DNA of 53,680 nucleotides, taken from assembly GCF_002368115.1 (NCBI RefSeq), contig NZ_AP018316.1, positions 1,465,431-1,519,110 of the forward strand, read 5' to 3'. A program made the translations under genes and the position numbers. The notes beneath the pieces were generated by a model, which was not told the DNA's origin, searched no databases, and worked only from the letters and a program-made list of their open reading frames with translations. This DNA is from Dolichospermum compactum NIES-806 (lineage in GTDB: Bacteria > Cyanobacteriota > Cyanobacteriia > Cyanobacteriales > Nostocaceae). Positions 1 through 7,839 of the stretch are shown piece by piece. Numbering within the stretch: position 1 is the stretch's first letter; each line of letters begins with the position of its first letter.

Positions 1-26
1 TTAGTGTGACACTTGCGTAAGTCCTA
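1..26. repeat. End of a MITE-A copy, cut by window edge
   Basis: The segment ends in TGCGTAAGTCCTA, the same terminal sequence found at one end of the two full-length MITE-A copies at 14029-14230 and 29368-29570. A TTAGTG block before it also resembles the subterminal part of those copies, though the bases between differ. Only this end lies in the window, so the rest of the element and its other terminus cannot be judged. Confidence 0.5.
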
Positions 27-340
27 ATAATAATAAGCCAATGCGGTGTAAATACCTGCAATTGTCCGATATATGAGGTACAAGAACCCCAACCCCCCTG
101 ACAGGTGTAGGTTTTTTACATTCCGGTGAGGGCAAGACTTGGGCGACAAGGTGGACAAGATGACAAGGGAGGAAAACCCTACAGGATGATGTTTTTTGGC
201 AACAATAACACACCGTTAAAAGACTATTGTGCGGATAAAATCTTCCTTGTCTACGTTCCCTCCAAGTCTTCCCAGTCTTGCCTTCACAGACAATATTAAA
301 AACCTACCCTTGTGAGGGGAAACCCCTCCCCTACTTTGTT
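27..340. other. Gene-free stretch with short repeats
   Basis: I see no convincing gene here. The stretch holds a CAAGAACCCCAACCCCC block at about 80-96, the reverse complement of a G-rich repeat found again near 15825 and 19005. It also holds a GAGGGG-AAA-CCCCTC hairpin at about 314-328, just beyond the stop of the minus-strand regulator gene, which could help to end that transcript. Confidence 0.4.
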
Positions 341-1327
341 TCAAATTAATCCCAGTTCGCGTTTGAGGAGGTTGATGGACTGAGTGCCGATGTAGTTTTC
401 ACAGCGAATGAGTTTCGGTGGACGGATAAGGTCTTCTAAGGCTGTTTGCATGGCGGATTGTGCTGTGGAATAGCTGACTTGATCGGTACAAAAGATGATT
501 TCTGAGCGTTTGACGATCGCGTGTAGTTTATAAGCGTCCTTTGGTTGGGCGGTCATTACCAATAGTTCATCCCCGCGTAAACCGTGAAGAATAACTTCTG
601 TGGCTCTGAGAATACCGGAACTGAGGCTAACTATACCTATACAACTGGATTTGGGTAAGCTTTTAACTACTGTCATTTCCTTACCATAGTCGTGAATATC
701 GAGGGGAATGACGCGGACGGCTTTGGGGGCAGCGATCGCTTCCACTTCTCCGATAAAATAACGACTGGTGACTAATGTGGCTGAGGTAGTTTGGTCGAGA
801 ACACCAATAAGTTCTTCCATTGCTACAAGTTGAACTGGAATTTGCAGAGATTCTTCCAATTCATCAATCATTAATTCCCCAGCCCCAATATCTTGAGATG
901 GTGTAACTACTAAAACTCTAGCGCTACAACGCAACCGCCAGTCAACTTCGGCTAGAAATAGTTCCCGTGATTGATTGAGAGAACAACCTTGACCAAGTAA
1001 CTCATCTAGGGCTTGTTGCACTACCTTATAGGCTTGAGGATTTTGTTTGAGCATGGGAGACTGGGATCTACTTCCGCCTTCATGACCTTGAGCGCGGACA
1101 TAGATGCCTGAACCTGCTAAACTTTCAACAAATCCTTCTTCTTCCAATTGGCGGTAAACTTTACTAATGGTGTTGCGATGTAATCCAGTTTGCATAGCTA
1201 ACGCCCTGGTACTGGGTAGTTTATATGCAGGTGAATATTGCCCAGAGGCGATCGCAAATCGAATCTGATTAAACAGTTGATTAGATGCAGGAATTTCACT
1301 ATCTGGCTGAATACGGAATTGAATCAT
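341..1327 (-). CDS. GntR-family transcriptional regulator
   Basis: A 328-residue protein with an N-terminal winged helix-turn-helix of the GntR type: the segment KLPSTRALAMQTGLHRNTIS, followed by KVYRQLEEEGFVE, is typical of the recognition helix and wing (residues about 35-75). The rest is not a PLP aminotransferase domain of the MocR kind and is not long enough for one; it looks like a divergent effector-binding region. An ATG ten codons upstream would also be in frame, but MIQFRIQPDSEIPASNQ matches the usual beginning of the family, so that start was chosen. The target genes cannot be told from the sequence. It is transcribed away from the hydrolase gene at 1695. Confidence 0.8.
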   Translation of the reverse strand: MIQFRIQPDSEIPASNQLFNQIRFAIASGQYSPAYKLPSTRALAMQTGLHRNTISKVYRQLEEEGFVESLAGSGIYVRAQGHEGGSRSQSPMLKQNPQAYKVVQQALDELLGQGCSLNQSRELFLAEVDWRLRCSARVLVVTPSQDIGAGELMIDELEESLQIPVQLVAMEELIGVLDQTTSATLVTSRYFIGEVEAIAAPKAVRVIPLDIHDYGKEMTVVKSLPKSSCIGIVSLSSGILRATEVILHGLRGDELLVMTAQPKDAYKLHAIVKRSEIIFCTDQVSYSTAQSAMQTALEDLIRPPKLIRCENYIGTQSINLLKRELGLI

Positions 1328-1694
1328 TACTAATTCTGCTCCACAAGACTTATACAAATGGCCATAATTTACCTGTTAAATATATGATTAATGGGTTAGT
1401 TTGCTCTGGAAAATATTATCACAGAAGAATACACCAAATCAGAAGTCAAGGGTCAGAATGAATATACAGCAGCTTTCAGCTATCAGCGTTCAGCTATCAG
1501 CAGTAAAACAGCCTCGCTGCCAAGTTTTGTGATTAAAGGTTGTACCTCATTTACCTGCAATATGCTGTAAGTTCGGACTAGTAAATGAATCGTAATTCAC
1601 AACTCCATTAGTGATTACTAATTGCTGATAGATATAACTATTATTAACTTGTGCTTCGTACCTCTTACCTATTTCCCTACTCACAACTTATATT
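1328..1694. other. Spacer between divergent genes
   Basis: This spacer separates the regulator from the divergently oriented hydrolase and must hold the promoters of both. It contains degenerate tandem copies of TCAGCTATCAGC at about 1473-1501, and at 1541-1572 a short TGTACCTCATTTACCTG repeat followed by GCTGTAAG that recurs at 7595-7625. No small gene is supported. Confidence 0.4.
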
Positions 1695-2480
1695 ATGACA
1701 GAGCCAGCAATACAGACTACAACAATTCAAATTCCTCAAGAGAATTTACAAATAGCCACCTATTTAGCTCAACCAACAGCACCCGGTTCTTATCCAGGAA
1801 TTGTAGTTCTCCAGGAGATTTTTGGCGTTAACGCGCATATTCGGGATATTACTGAACGGATTGCTAAACTAGGATATGTGGCGATCGCTCCAGCGCTGTT
1901 TCAACGTCAAGCCCCTGGATTTGAAACGGGTTACACGCCCGAAGATGTGGAAATAGGCAGAAAACACGCCGCAGAAACTACAGCATCACAACTTTTGAGT
2001 GATATTCAAGCAGCTATTAACTACCTGAAAACTTTACCTGAAGTTAAACCAGATGGATTTGGTTGTGTTGGCTTTTGTTTTGGTGGTCACGTCGCCTATC
2101 TAGCTGCCACACTCTCTGATATTAAAGCCACTGCTTCCTTTTACGGTGCGGGGATCACTACTCGTACTCCCGGAGGTGGAAATCCCAGTATTACCCGGAC
2201 ATCAGCAATTAAAGGCACTATCTACACCTTTTTTGGTGAGGAAGATGCGAGTATTCCTCCAGAACAGGTAGACGAGATTGCTGCCGAACTTGCAAAATAT
2301 CACATTTCTCATCGTCTGTTTCGTTACGATGGATCTGGTCATGGATTTTTTTGTGACCGTCGTGCCAGTTATAATTCTAAAGCTGCGGCAGATGCTTGGG
2401 AGCAAGTTGAACAACTTTTTAGTCAACTAGTACCGCAGGGCGGAAGTCAAAAGTCAAAAGTCAAAACTAAGACATTATAG
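1695..2480 (+). CDS. Dienelactone hydrolase family protein
   Basis: An alpha/beta hydrolase of 261 residues. The nucleophile motif GFGCVGFCFGGH (nucleophilic Cys in GFCFGG, about residue 124), the acid in FFGEEDASIP and the histidine in GSGHGFF form the Cys-Asp-His triad of dienelactone hydrolases. Such enzymes hydrolyse lactones or related esters; the natural substrate in cyanobacteria is not known. No signal peptide is seen, so it is probably cytosolic. The C-terminus is odd: the last ~17 residues (VPQGGSQKSKVKTKTL) are encoded by the MITE-B repeat at 2427-2530, which also supplies the stop codon, so the ancestral protein probably ended near AWEQVEQLFSQL. Confidence 0.9.
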   Translation: MTEPAIQTTTIQIPQENLQIATYLAQPTAPGSYPGIVVLQEIFGVNAHIRDITERIAKLGYVAIAPALFQRQAPGFETGYTPEDVEIGRKHAAETTASQLLSDIQAAINYLKTLPEVKPDGFGCVGFCFGGHVAYLAATLSDIKATASFYGAGITTRTPGGGNPSITRTSAIKGTIYTFFGEEDASIPPEQVDEIAAELAKYHISHRLFRYDGSGHGFFCDRRASYNSKAAADAWEQVEQLFSQLVPQGGSQKSKVKTKTL

Positions 2481-2530
2481 GCTTTTTAACGATTTAGAAT
2501 AGTTGGTTTATTTCCGCCAATCTGTACTAG
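2427..2530 (+). repeat. MITE-B copy 1, overlapping the hydrolase 3' end
   Basis: This 104-bp element begins CTAGTACCGC and ends CTGTACTAG, with imperfect terminal inverted repeats. It contains heptad-like AAGTCAA repeats and the conserved segment TTTATTTCCGCC near the right end. Three further copies are at 15587-15690, 28015-28118 and 29267-29370 (inverted). This copy is the most divergent of the four in its middle part. It overlaps the last codons of the hydrolase gene. Confidence 0.8.
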
Positions 2531-2590
2531 CCTAACCACTGACAACTGACCACTGACAACTAAACAAATAACAATTTATCTTCAAACGTC

Positions 2591-3493
2591 ATGAATTCCG
2601 AATCTAAACTTTCTCAAACAGCCAACTCGTCTTTTTCAATGGATGATTTTGCCAAAGCCTTGGAAAAACACGATTACCAATTTCAAAAAGGACAAGTTGT
2701 TCGTGGTAAAGTATTCCAAGTTGACCACGATGGTGCTTATGTTGATATTGGTGGGAAATCGTCTGCGTTTCTTCCCCAAGAAGAGGCTTCCTTGAGAGCA
2801 GTAGCTGATTTGTCGGAAGTATTACCGATGAATGAGGAACTAGAGTTTTTGATTATTCGGGATCAGGATGCTGAAGGTCAAGTTACCATTTCCCGCAAGC
2901 AATTGGAAGTGAAACAAATTTGGGAAAAACTGTTAGAAATGCAGGAGAACTCCCAAAGTGTGCAAGTGCGGGTAACAGGTGTCAATAAAGGTGGTGTCAC
3001 TGTTGATCTTCTAGGTGTCCGGGGTTTTATTCCGCGATCGCACATCGCCGAACGTGATAACCTAGAAGCACTCAAAGGTCAAACTCTCACCGTAGGCTTT
3101 TTAGAAATCAATCGGGAAACCAATAAACTCGTTCTCTCTCAACGTTTAGCCGCTCGTTCTAGCAACTTCAGTTTATTAGAAATCGGTCAATTAATCGAAG
3201 GAAAAATTACCGGCATCAAACCTTTTGGTGTATTCGTAGATTTTAACGGTATCAGCGCCTTACTACACATCAAACAAGTGAGCCAAAAATTCATTGACTC
3301 TTTAGAAAAAATCTTTCAAATCGGTCAACCCATTAAAGCTGTCATTATTGATTTAGATGAAGGTAAAGGTCAAGTTGCTATTTCTACCAGAATCCTAGAA
3401 AACTTCCCTGGTGAAGTTGTAGAAAACTTTGCAGAAGTCATGGATTCCGCCGAAGCTCGTGCTAATCGTGCAGCTAATAAAACGGCTGAATAG
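2591..3493 (+). CDS. S1 RNA-binding domain protein (ribosomal S1-like)
   Basis: A 300-residue protein with three S1 (OB-fold) domains: residues about 36-105 (GQVVRGKVFQVDHDGAYVDI), 118-185 (VRVTGVNKGGVTVDLLGVRG) and 202-270 (GQLIEGKITGIKPFGVFVDF). Cyanobacteria carry short S1 proteins of about 300-350 residues with three domains, unlike the six-domain enterobacterial S1, and this fits that type. It probably binds mRNA at the ribosome. A separate, longer rpsA is usually present elsewhere, so this may be the second paralogue; I leave the symbol empty. It is preceded by a spacer that includes the end of MITE-B. Confidence 0.85.
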   Translation: MNSESKLSQTANSSFSMDDFAKALEKHDYQFQKGQVVRGKVFQVDHDGAYVDIGGKSSAFLPQEEASLRAVADLSEVLPMNEELEFLIIRDQDAEGQVTISRKQLEVKQIWEKLLEMQENSQSVQVRVTGVNKGGVTVDLLGVRGFIPRSHIAERDNLEALKGQTLTVGFLEINRETNKLVLSQRLAARSSNFSLLEIGQLIEGKITGIKPFGVFVDFNGISALLHIKQVSQKFIDSLEKIFQIGQPIKAVIIDLDEGKGQVAISTRILENFPGEVVENFAEVMDSAEARANRAANKTAE

Positions 3494-3513
3494 GTAATTG
3501 CTAATTGACCCAG

Positions 3514-3574
3514 ATCCCCGACTTCTTGCAGGAATTTATCATTGATTAACAAGATCAAAAAAGAAGTCGGGGAT
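3514..3574. repeat. Inverted repeat ATCCCCGACTTCTT / AAGAAGTCGGGGAT
   Basis: A perfect 14-bp inverted repeat (3514-3527 and 3561-3574) encloses 33 bp. The same arms occur close together downstream of hflX at 25661-25687, and a degenerate copy lies near 52412-52440. It sits just after the S1 gene, where it may act as a weak transcription end, but no U-run follows. It is best seen as a dispersed palindromic repeat. Confidence 0.65.
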
Positions 3575-3628
3575 ATTAACTCTATTTAAATCAGCTAAAA
3601 TAATCAATATCATCATAGTAAAATTATC

Positions 3629-3736
3629 ATGAATCAAGTAAATGCTACTGAAGTACAAGAACATTTGAGTGATTTTTTGGATAGTCTTACTCAAGGGGAA
3701 ACATCAATCTTGTACTGCCAGCAATTCTCATTTTGA
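3629..3736 (+). pseudogene. Truncated Phd-like antitoxin remnant
   Basis: The 35-codon frame starts MNQVNATEVQEHLSDFL and continues DSLTQGETSIL, which resembles the beginning of Phd/YefM antitoxins (NVTE...HL..YL..V..GE). It then leaves the family and stops. Normal Phd proteins are about 75-90 residues, so the DNA-binding start is present but the toxin-wrapping C-terminus is lost. A damaged RelE/ParE-like toxin follows at once in another frame, which supports the reading as a decayed type II toxin-antitoxin pair. Confidence 0.6.
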
Positions 3737-3965
3737 AACGAGTTTGCGCCATTTCAGCGATCGCCAGATTGAGCAATCGGAACGAAACCCAACATTATCA
3801 AGGATTTTGTTGGGTTTCCCTGTCGCTCAACCCAACCTACATTTCCTTAACCGACAAGTATTGGATCAGGGAGAGTTTCGCATTATCTATACAATTCAAG
3901 AGGAGGAGATTGAAATTTTTCGAGTTGGTAAGCGAAATGATGATGAGGTTTATGAAAATTTGTAA
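3669..3965 (+). pseudogene. Disrupted RelE/ParE-like toxin remnant
   Basis: The frame's last ~35 residues (GEFRIIYTIQEEEIEIFRVG, then KRNDDEVYENL) match the C-terminal half of RelE/ParE mRNA-interferase toxins, and HFETSLRHFSDRQIEQ resembles their N-terminal helices. Between the two lies a block translated as NPTLSRILLGFPVAQPNLHF that is not toxin. At DNA level (about 3786-3842) it is a palindromic repeat with AACCCAACA...TGTTGGGTT and AACCCAACCTACA, like those at 19105-19255 and 29575-29680. The middle of the toxin has been replaced, and no good start codon joins the pieces. It is almost certainly inactive. Confidence 0.55.
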
Positions 3966-3987
3966 ATAAGATAGGAAACTCCTATTT

Positions 3988-6231
3988 ATGAAAAATTTAC
4001 CTGAAAACAAATCTAATTCCCAAGCCGGTGGCGGTTTACCTGTAATTCAATATTGGGTAGAAAAAACTCTCTCACCCCAAGGATTACAATTATGGCAAAC
4101 TCTCAATCATAAAAGCGCCTGTTTATCCTGTGCTTGGGGTACAGGTGGACAAAAAGGAGGTTTTGTTAATGAAGCAGGAGAATACTTACAACGTTGTGCT
4201 AAAAGTGTAGAAGCCATTGCTGCGGAATTGCAACCAGGAATTAAACCGGATTTTTTTCAACAATATAATATTAATGAATTACAACAACTGACCTCTCAAG
4301 AATGCGATGATTTAGGTAGACTGACTTATCCTCTCATCCTCAAATCAGGTTCATCCCATTATCAACGCATTAGCTGGGAAGAAGTTTATCAAATCGCCAC
4401 AACAGCTTTTCAACAACCAGCAGAAAAGATTGCTAGTTATAGTTCTGGACGTTCATCTAATGAAGCTGCATATTTATTACAATTGTTAATGCGATCGCTC
4501 GGTAGTAATAATCTAGCAGATTGTTCAGATTTATGTCACGTCCCCTCAACCATCGGCTTAAAAAAAGTTTTCGGTTCAGGAACATCAATGGTAAGTTTAG
4601 AAGGCTTACAACATAGTGATTGTGTGGTTTTAATTGGTTCTAACGCACCCGCAAATCATCCGCGCTTGATGAACGAATTAATCCAATTGCGGGCAAGGGG
4701 CGGTAAAATAATTATTATTAACCCCCAAATAGAAATCGGTTTAGTTAAATTTGCCTCACCTGCATTTCCCATCAAATCTTTACTCACAGGTGGTTCAGAT
4801 ATATCTTCTTTGTATTTACAACCGATTCCTGGTAGTGATGTCGCGTTATTTGTCGGGTTGCAAAAATCCCTGATTGCCCAAAATTTAATCAAAACAGAAT
4901 ATCTCCAATCCTATACTCAAAACTGGCAACAAATTTTAGATTATGCAGAAAATATATCCTGGGATCATATCACTAAAACCTGCGGATTATCCCAAGAAGA
5001 AATTACAGCCACAGCTTATCTAATTGGTAAATCTGATCGTGTAGTATTTGCTTGGGCTATGGGAATCACCCAACAAGCTAACGGTGTTGACAATGTTTTT
5101 AGTATCGCAAATACGGCTTTAATTACAGGTAACGCTGGTAAAATTGGCGCAGGAACAATGCCCATTCGTGGACATTCCAACGTGCAAGGATTTGGTTCAA
5201 TGGGTGTGACTATCAATTTGCGCGAAGAAATCAAACAAGCACTATCTAAGTTGCTAAGAAAACCCCTCAATGAAACTCCTGGTTATCATACCCGTGATTT
5301 AATAGCAGCAGCAGAATTAGGAAATATCAATACTCTCTTTTGTTTAGGGGGAAATTTGTATGCAGCTAACCCAGATTTACAACAAGCAAAACAGGCTTTA
5401 TCACAAATAGAAACCATTTTCTATGTAGCGACAAAACCGAATCTAGGACATTTTCACGGATTAGGAAAACAGCAAACTTTAATATTACCTGTTTTTAATC
5501 GGTTTGAAAATCCCCATAAGACTACAACAGAATCAGGTAATAATTTTGTCAGGTTAAATGATGCAGGTAAAAGTCATTTACAAACAGACAATTCTGATTT
5601 GATTTCTGAAGTAAAACTAATTACAGAAATTGCCCATCGTTTACATGATGTAAATCCGATTAATTGGCGTAAATTACAAGATACTATCTATGTTAGAGAA
5701 TTAATTGCTAAAACCATTCCTGGTTATGAAAAAATAGGTAAAATTGATCAAACTCAGGCAGAATTTACCATTGCCGGACGGATTTTTGATGAACCTAAAT
5801 TTCCCACTTTTAATGGTAAAGCGCAGATGTTTGTCACTGCTTTACCGCAATTATCTTTACCAAATAAATCAGCTTTTGGGGTTGAGGAAAATCGAGCAGG
5901 AATTGTAGTTATATTGGGAACAGGACGTAGTTATGGACAACATAACACGGTAGTTTATCGCAGTGAAGATAAATATCGCCAAATGCCCCATCGTTATTGT
6001 ATTTTAATGAATAGTTTGGATGTACAAAAAGCAGGATTCCAGAAACATCAACAAGTTACAGTTAAAGGAAATGCAGGAGAATTAGAAAATATTGAAATTA
6101 TTTGTGGTGCAATTCGTGAAGGTGTAGCTTTTATGTTTTATCCTGAAGCTAACGTTTTATTTAAAGCAGATATTGATCCCCAAAGTGGGATACCTGCTTA
6201 TAAAAGAGTTCCAGTTTTTGTTTATCAATAA
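3988..6231 (+). CDS. FdhF/YdeP-type molybdopterin oxidoreductase
   Basis: A 747-residue protein of the molybdopterin-dependent oxidoreductase superfamily. The N-terminal segment CLSCAW (Cys45, Cys48) followed by C70 in YLQRCAKSVEA gives an incomplete cluster-binding pattern, as in the FdhF/YdeP subgroup. Further motifs are YSSGRSSNEAAYLLQLL, NPQIEIGLVKF, GITQQANGVDN, GNAGKIGAGTMPIRGHSNVQ and, at the C-terminus, a molybdopterin dinucleotide-binding domain (GTGRSYGQHNTVVYRSEDKY). There is no Tat signal, so it is cytosolic. Formate dehydrogenase activity is often annotated for this group but is not proven, and no partner subunit or accessory gene lies next to it. The substrate is unknown. Confidence 0.85.
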   Translation: MKNLPENKSNSQAGGGLPVIQYWVEKTLSPQGLQLWQTLNHKSACLSCAWGTGGQKGGFVNEAGEYLQRCAKSVEAIAAELQPGIKPDFFQQYNINELQQLTSQECDDLGRLTYPLILKSGSSHYQRISWEEVYQIATTAFQQPAEKIASYSSGRSSNEAAYLLQLLMRSLGSNNLADCSDLCHVPSTIGLKKVFGSGTSMVSLEGLQHSDCVVLIGSNAPANHPRLMNELIQLRARGGKIIIINPQIEIGLVKFASPAFPIKSLLTGGSDISSLYLQPIPGSDVALFVGLQKSLIAQNLIKTEYLQSYTQNWQQILDYAENISWDHITKTCGLSQEEITATAYLIGKSDRVVFAWAMGITQQANGVDNVFSIANTALITGNAGKIGAGTMPIRGHSNVQGFGSMGVTINLREEIKQALSKLLRKPLNETPGYHTRDLIAAAELGNINTLFCLGGNLYAANPDLQQAKQALSQIETIFYVATKPNLGHFHGLGKQQTLILPVFNRFENPHKTTTESGNNFVRLNDAGKSHLQTDNSDLISEVKLITEIAHRLHDVNPINWRKLQDTIYVRELIAKTIPGYEKIGKIDQTQAEFTIAGRIFDEPKFPTFNGKAQMFVTALPQLSLPNKSAFGVEENRAGIVVILGTGRSYGQHNTVVYRSEDKYRQMPHRYCILMNSLDVQKAGFQKHQQVTVKGNAGELENIEIICGAIREGVAFMFYPEANVLFKADIDPQSGIPAYKRVPVFVYQ

Positions 6232-6235
6232 AATC

Positions 6236-6290
6236 TTGTTCCCAGTCTGGAGACTGGGAATGTTATTAGGAGTCAAGAGACTCCACTTGA
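6236..6290. repeat. Palindromic repeat after the oxidoreductase gene
   Basis: Two adjacent hairpins, TTCCCAGTCTGGAGACTGGGAA and AGGAGTC-AAGA-GACTCC, lie just after the stop codon. The first has the same CCCAGTC/GACTGGG core as the repeated blocks at 25691-25965. They could block exonucleases or help end transcription, but there is no U-run. Confidence 0.55.
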
Positions 6291-6431
6291 CAAAAAAGGC
6301 AGATTCTTCGGAAATTTATGCCAAAAAAAGGCTCAAATCTGTTATTTGATATATACTGTCACAAAATACTATCAACAGTCTAGTTATAATAAACAGCAAG
6401 ACTTTGAGCCATCTACCCAGGGTTTTAAATT

Positions 6432-7496
6432 TTACAATAAGCCTGTAAATCTCCCATCATTTTGCAGAATTTTCAAAATCTGCTTAATTTCTTGGGTGCG
6501 GTTCTTCTTCACTACCAGAGTAACATTGCGATCGCGCACAATCACCACATCCTCTAAACCAATCGTAACAATGACATCATCAGCATTGGAGGCATAAACA
6601 ATCGCTCCCTGAGTATCTAAACCCACATGAGTAGCAAGTTCTACATTAGGATTATCATCCTGCTTCAGCAAACGTTCAATAGCATTCCAATCACCCAGAT
6701 CATCCCAACCAAATGCTACCGGCAAAACATAAGCTAGACTGGTTTTTTCCATCAAAGCATAATCTATACTTTTCTTAGGTAACTGCGGATAAATATCAGG
6801 ACCATGTTGTTCCAAAGGTTTCATAATTTCCGGTGCATGGGTGCGTAATTCTGACAAAACAACACCAGCTCGAAAAACGAACATCCCGCTATTCCAGCTA
6901 AACCGCCCCGTTGACAAAAAAGTTTCTGCCGTTTCCCGGTCGGGCTTTTCAGTAAAACGGTTCACATGATACGCTGCTAACCCATTGAAACTACCTATTT
7001 TTTCGCCTTGTTCAATATAACCATAGCCAGTTGAAGGAAAATTAGGTTTAATCCCCAAAGTCACAATCGCTGCTTTCTTAGTCGCCAGATCCTTAGCAGC
7101 CGCTAAAGTTTCAGCAAATATCTCCGGGTCAGCAATCCAATGGTCAGCAGGAAAAAAGCCAATAATAGCATCTTCTCCGTAACGCTTTTTAATTTCTAAA
7201 CTTGTCCAAGCAACAGCAGCAGCAGTGTCTCGACCTTGGGACTCAATCAGTAAATTCGACTCTGGCAAATCAGGAAGTTGTTCTCGCACCCCTTGAGCAA
7301 TGGGACTAGAAGTAATTACCCACAAATTTTCCCAACCACCAGCCAGAACTAATAATCTATCAGCAGTTGCTTGTAGTAAACTTCTTGAGCTACCATCAAG
7401 GCTTAAAAATTGCTTAGGTCGGTCTAGTCGGCTCAAAGGCCAAAAACGCTCACCTTTACCACCAGCCAGAATCACAGGAAAAAATAAATTATTCAT
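6432..7496 (-). CDS. Mannose-1-phosphate guanylyltransferase
   Basis: A 354-residue nucleotidyltransferase that makes GDP-mannose from mannose-1-phosphate and GTP for glycan and exopolysaccharide synthesis. The start VILAGGKGERFWPLSRLDRP, followed by KQFL, is the nucleotide-binding signature; GFFPADHWIAD, GYGYIEQGEKIG, VNRFTEKPDRETA and FGWDDLGDW are the other conserved blocks. It lacks the C-terminal isomerase domain of the fused ManC/AlgA type. An open frame extends 36 codons further upstream, but that part is translated from CCCTGTT-type heptad repeats, so I start at MNNLFFPVILAGG. Its promoter must lie in or beyond the repeat block. Confidence 0.93.
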   Translation of the reverse strand: MNNLFFPVILAGGKGERFWPLSRLDRPKQFLSLDGSSRSLLQATADRLLVLAGGWENLWVITSSPIAQGVREQLPDLPESNLLIESQGRDTAAAVAWTSLEIKKRYGEDAIIGFFPADHWIADPEIFAETLAAAKDLATKKAAIVTLGIKPNFPSTGYGYIEQGEKIGSFNGLAAYHVNRFTEKPDRETAETFLSTGRFSWNSGMFVFRAGVVLSELRTHAPEIMKPLEQHGPDIYPQLPKKSIDYALMEKTSLAYVLPVAFGWDDLGDWNAIERLLKQDDNPNVELATHVGLDTQGAIVYASNADDVIVTIGLEDVVIVRDRNVTLVVKKNRTQEIKQILKILQNDGRFTGLL

Positions 7497-7529
7497 ATTG
7501 GCATACATCGCTAATTCAGAACAATATAC

Positions 7530-7584
7530 AGCAGGGAACAGGGAACAGGGAACAGGGAACAGGGGGCAGGGGGCAGGGGGCAGG
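7530..7584. repeat. Heptad tandem repeat (AACAGGG / GGGGCAG)
   Basis: Four copies of AACAGGG-type heptads are followed by three copies of GGGGCAG. Short tandemly repeated heptamers like this are common in heterocyst-forming cyanobacteria. The same AACAGGG motif occurs inverted at 23828-23855 (CCTGTTC). Confidence 0.85.
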
Positions 7585-7839
7585 TTTGAAACTTTGTACC
7601 TCATTTACCTGATATCTGCTGTAAGTGTACACTCATTAACTTTTAGATGATCTTCACTGATGAATTTTTCTGGTTGAGTATGTTGTAATTATCACTGATT
7701 GAAACTCTGAGGACAGCAATAAAAAAATATCCGATTAACTTTTCACAAAATCTAAAATTTCCATAACGAGTTTTAAACTCGCAATATTTGTAGCTTGTAT
7801 TAACATACCTTTTAGGAGTGGTTGAGTGGGGAGAAAATT
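7585..7839. promoter_or_regulatory. Divergent intergenic region with palindrome
   Basis: The spacer between the guanylyltransferase and the LCP gene holds the TGTACCTCATTTACCTG repeat at 7595-7611 and a 15-bp palindrome CGAGTTTTAAACTCG at 7767-7781, about 60 bp before the LCP start. The palindrome could be an operator but I cannot name its regulator. No gene is seen. Confidence 0.35.

Noticed and set aside
7504..7604. N-terminal extension of the guanylyltransferase
   Set aside because: Its codons are AACAGGG/GGGGCAG heptads read in reverse; the family start is at MNNLFFPVILAGG.
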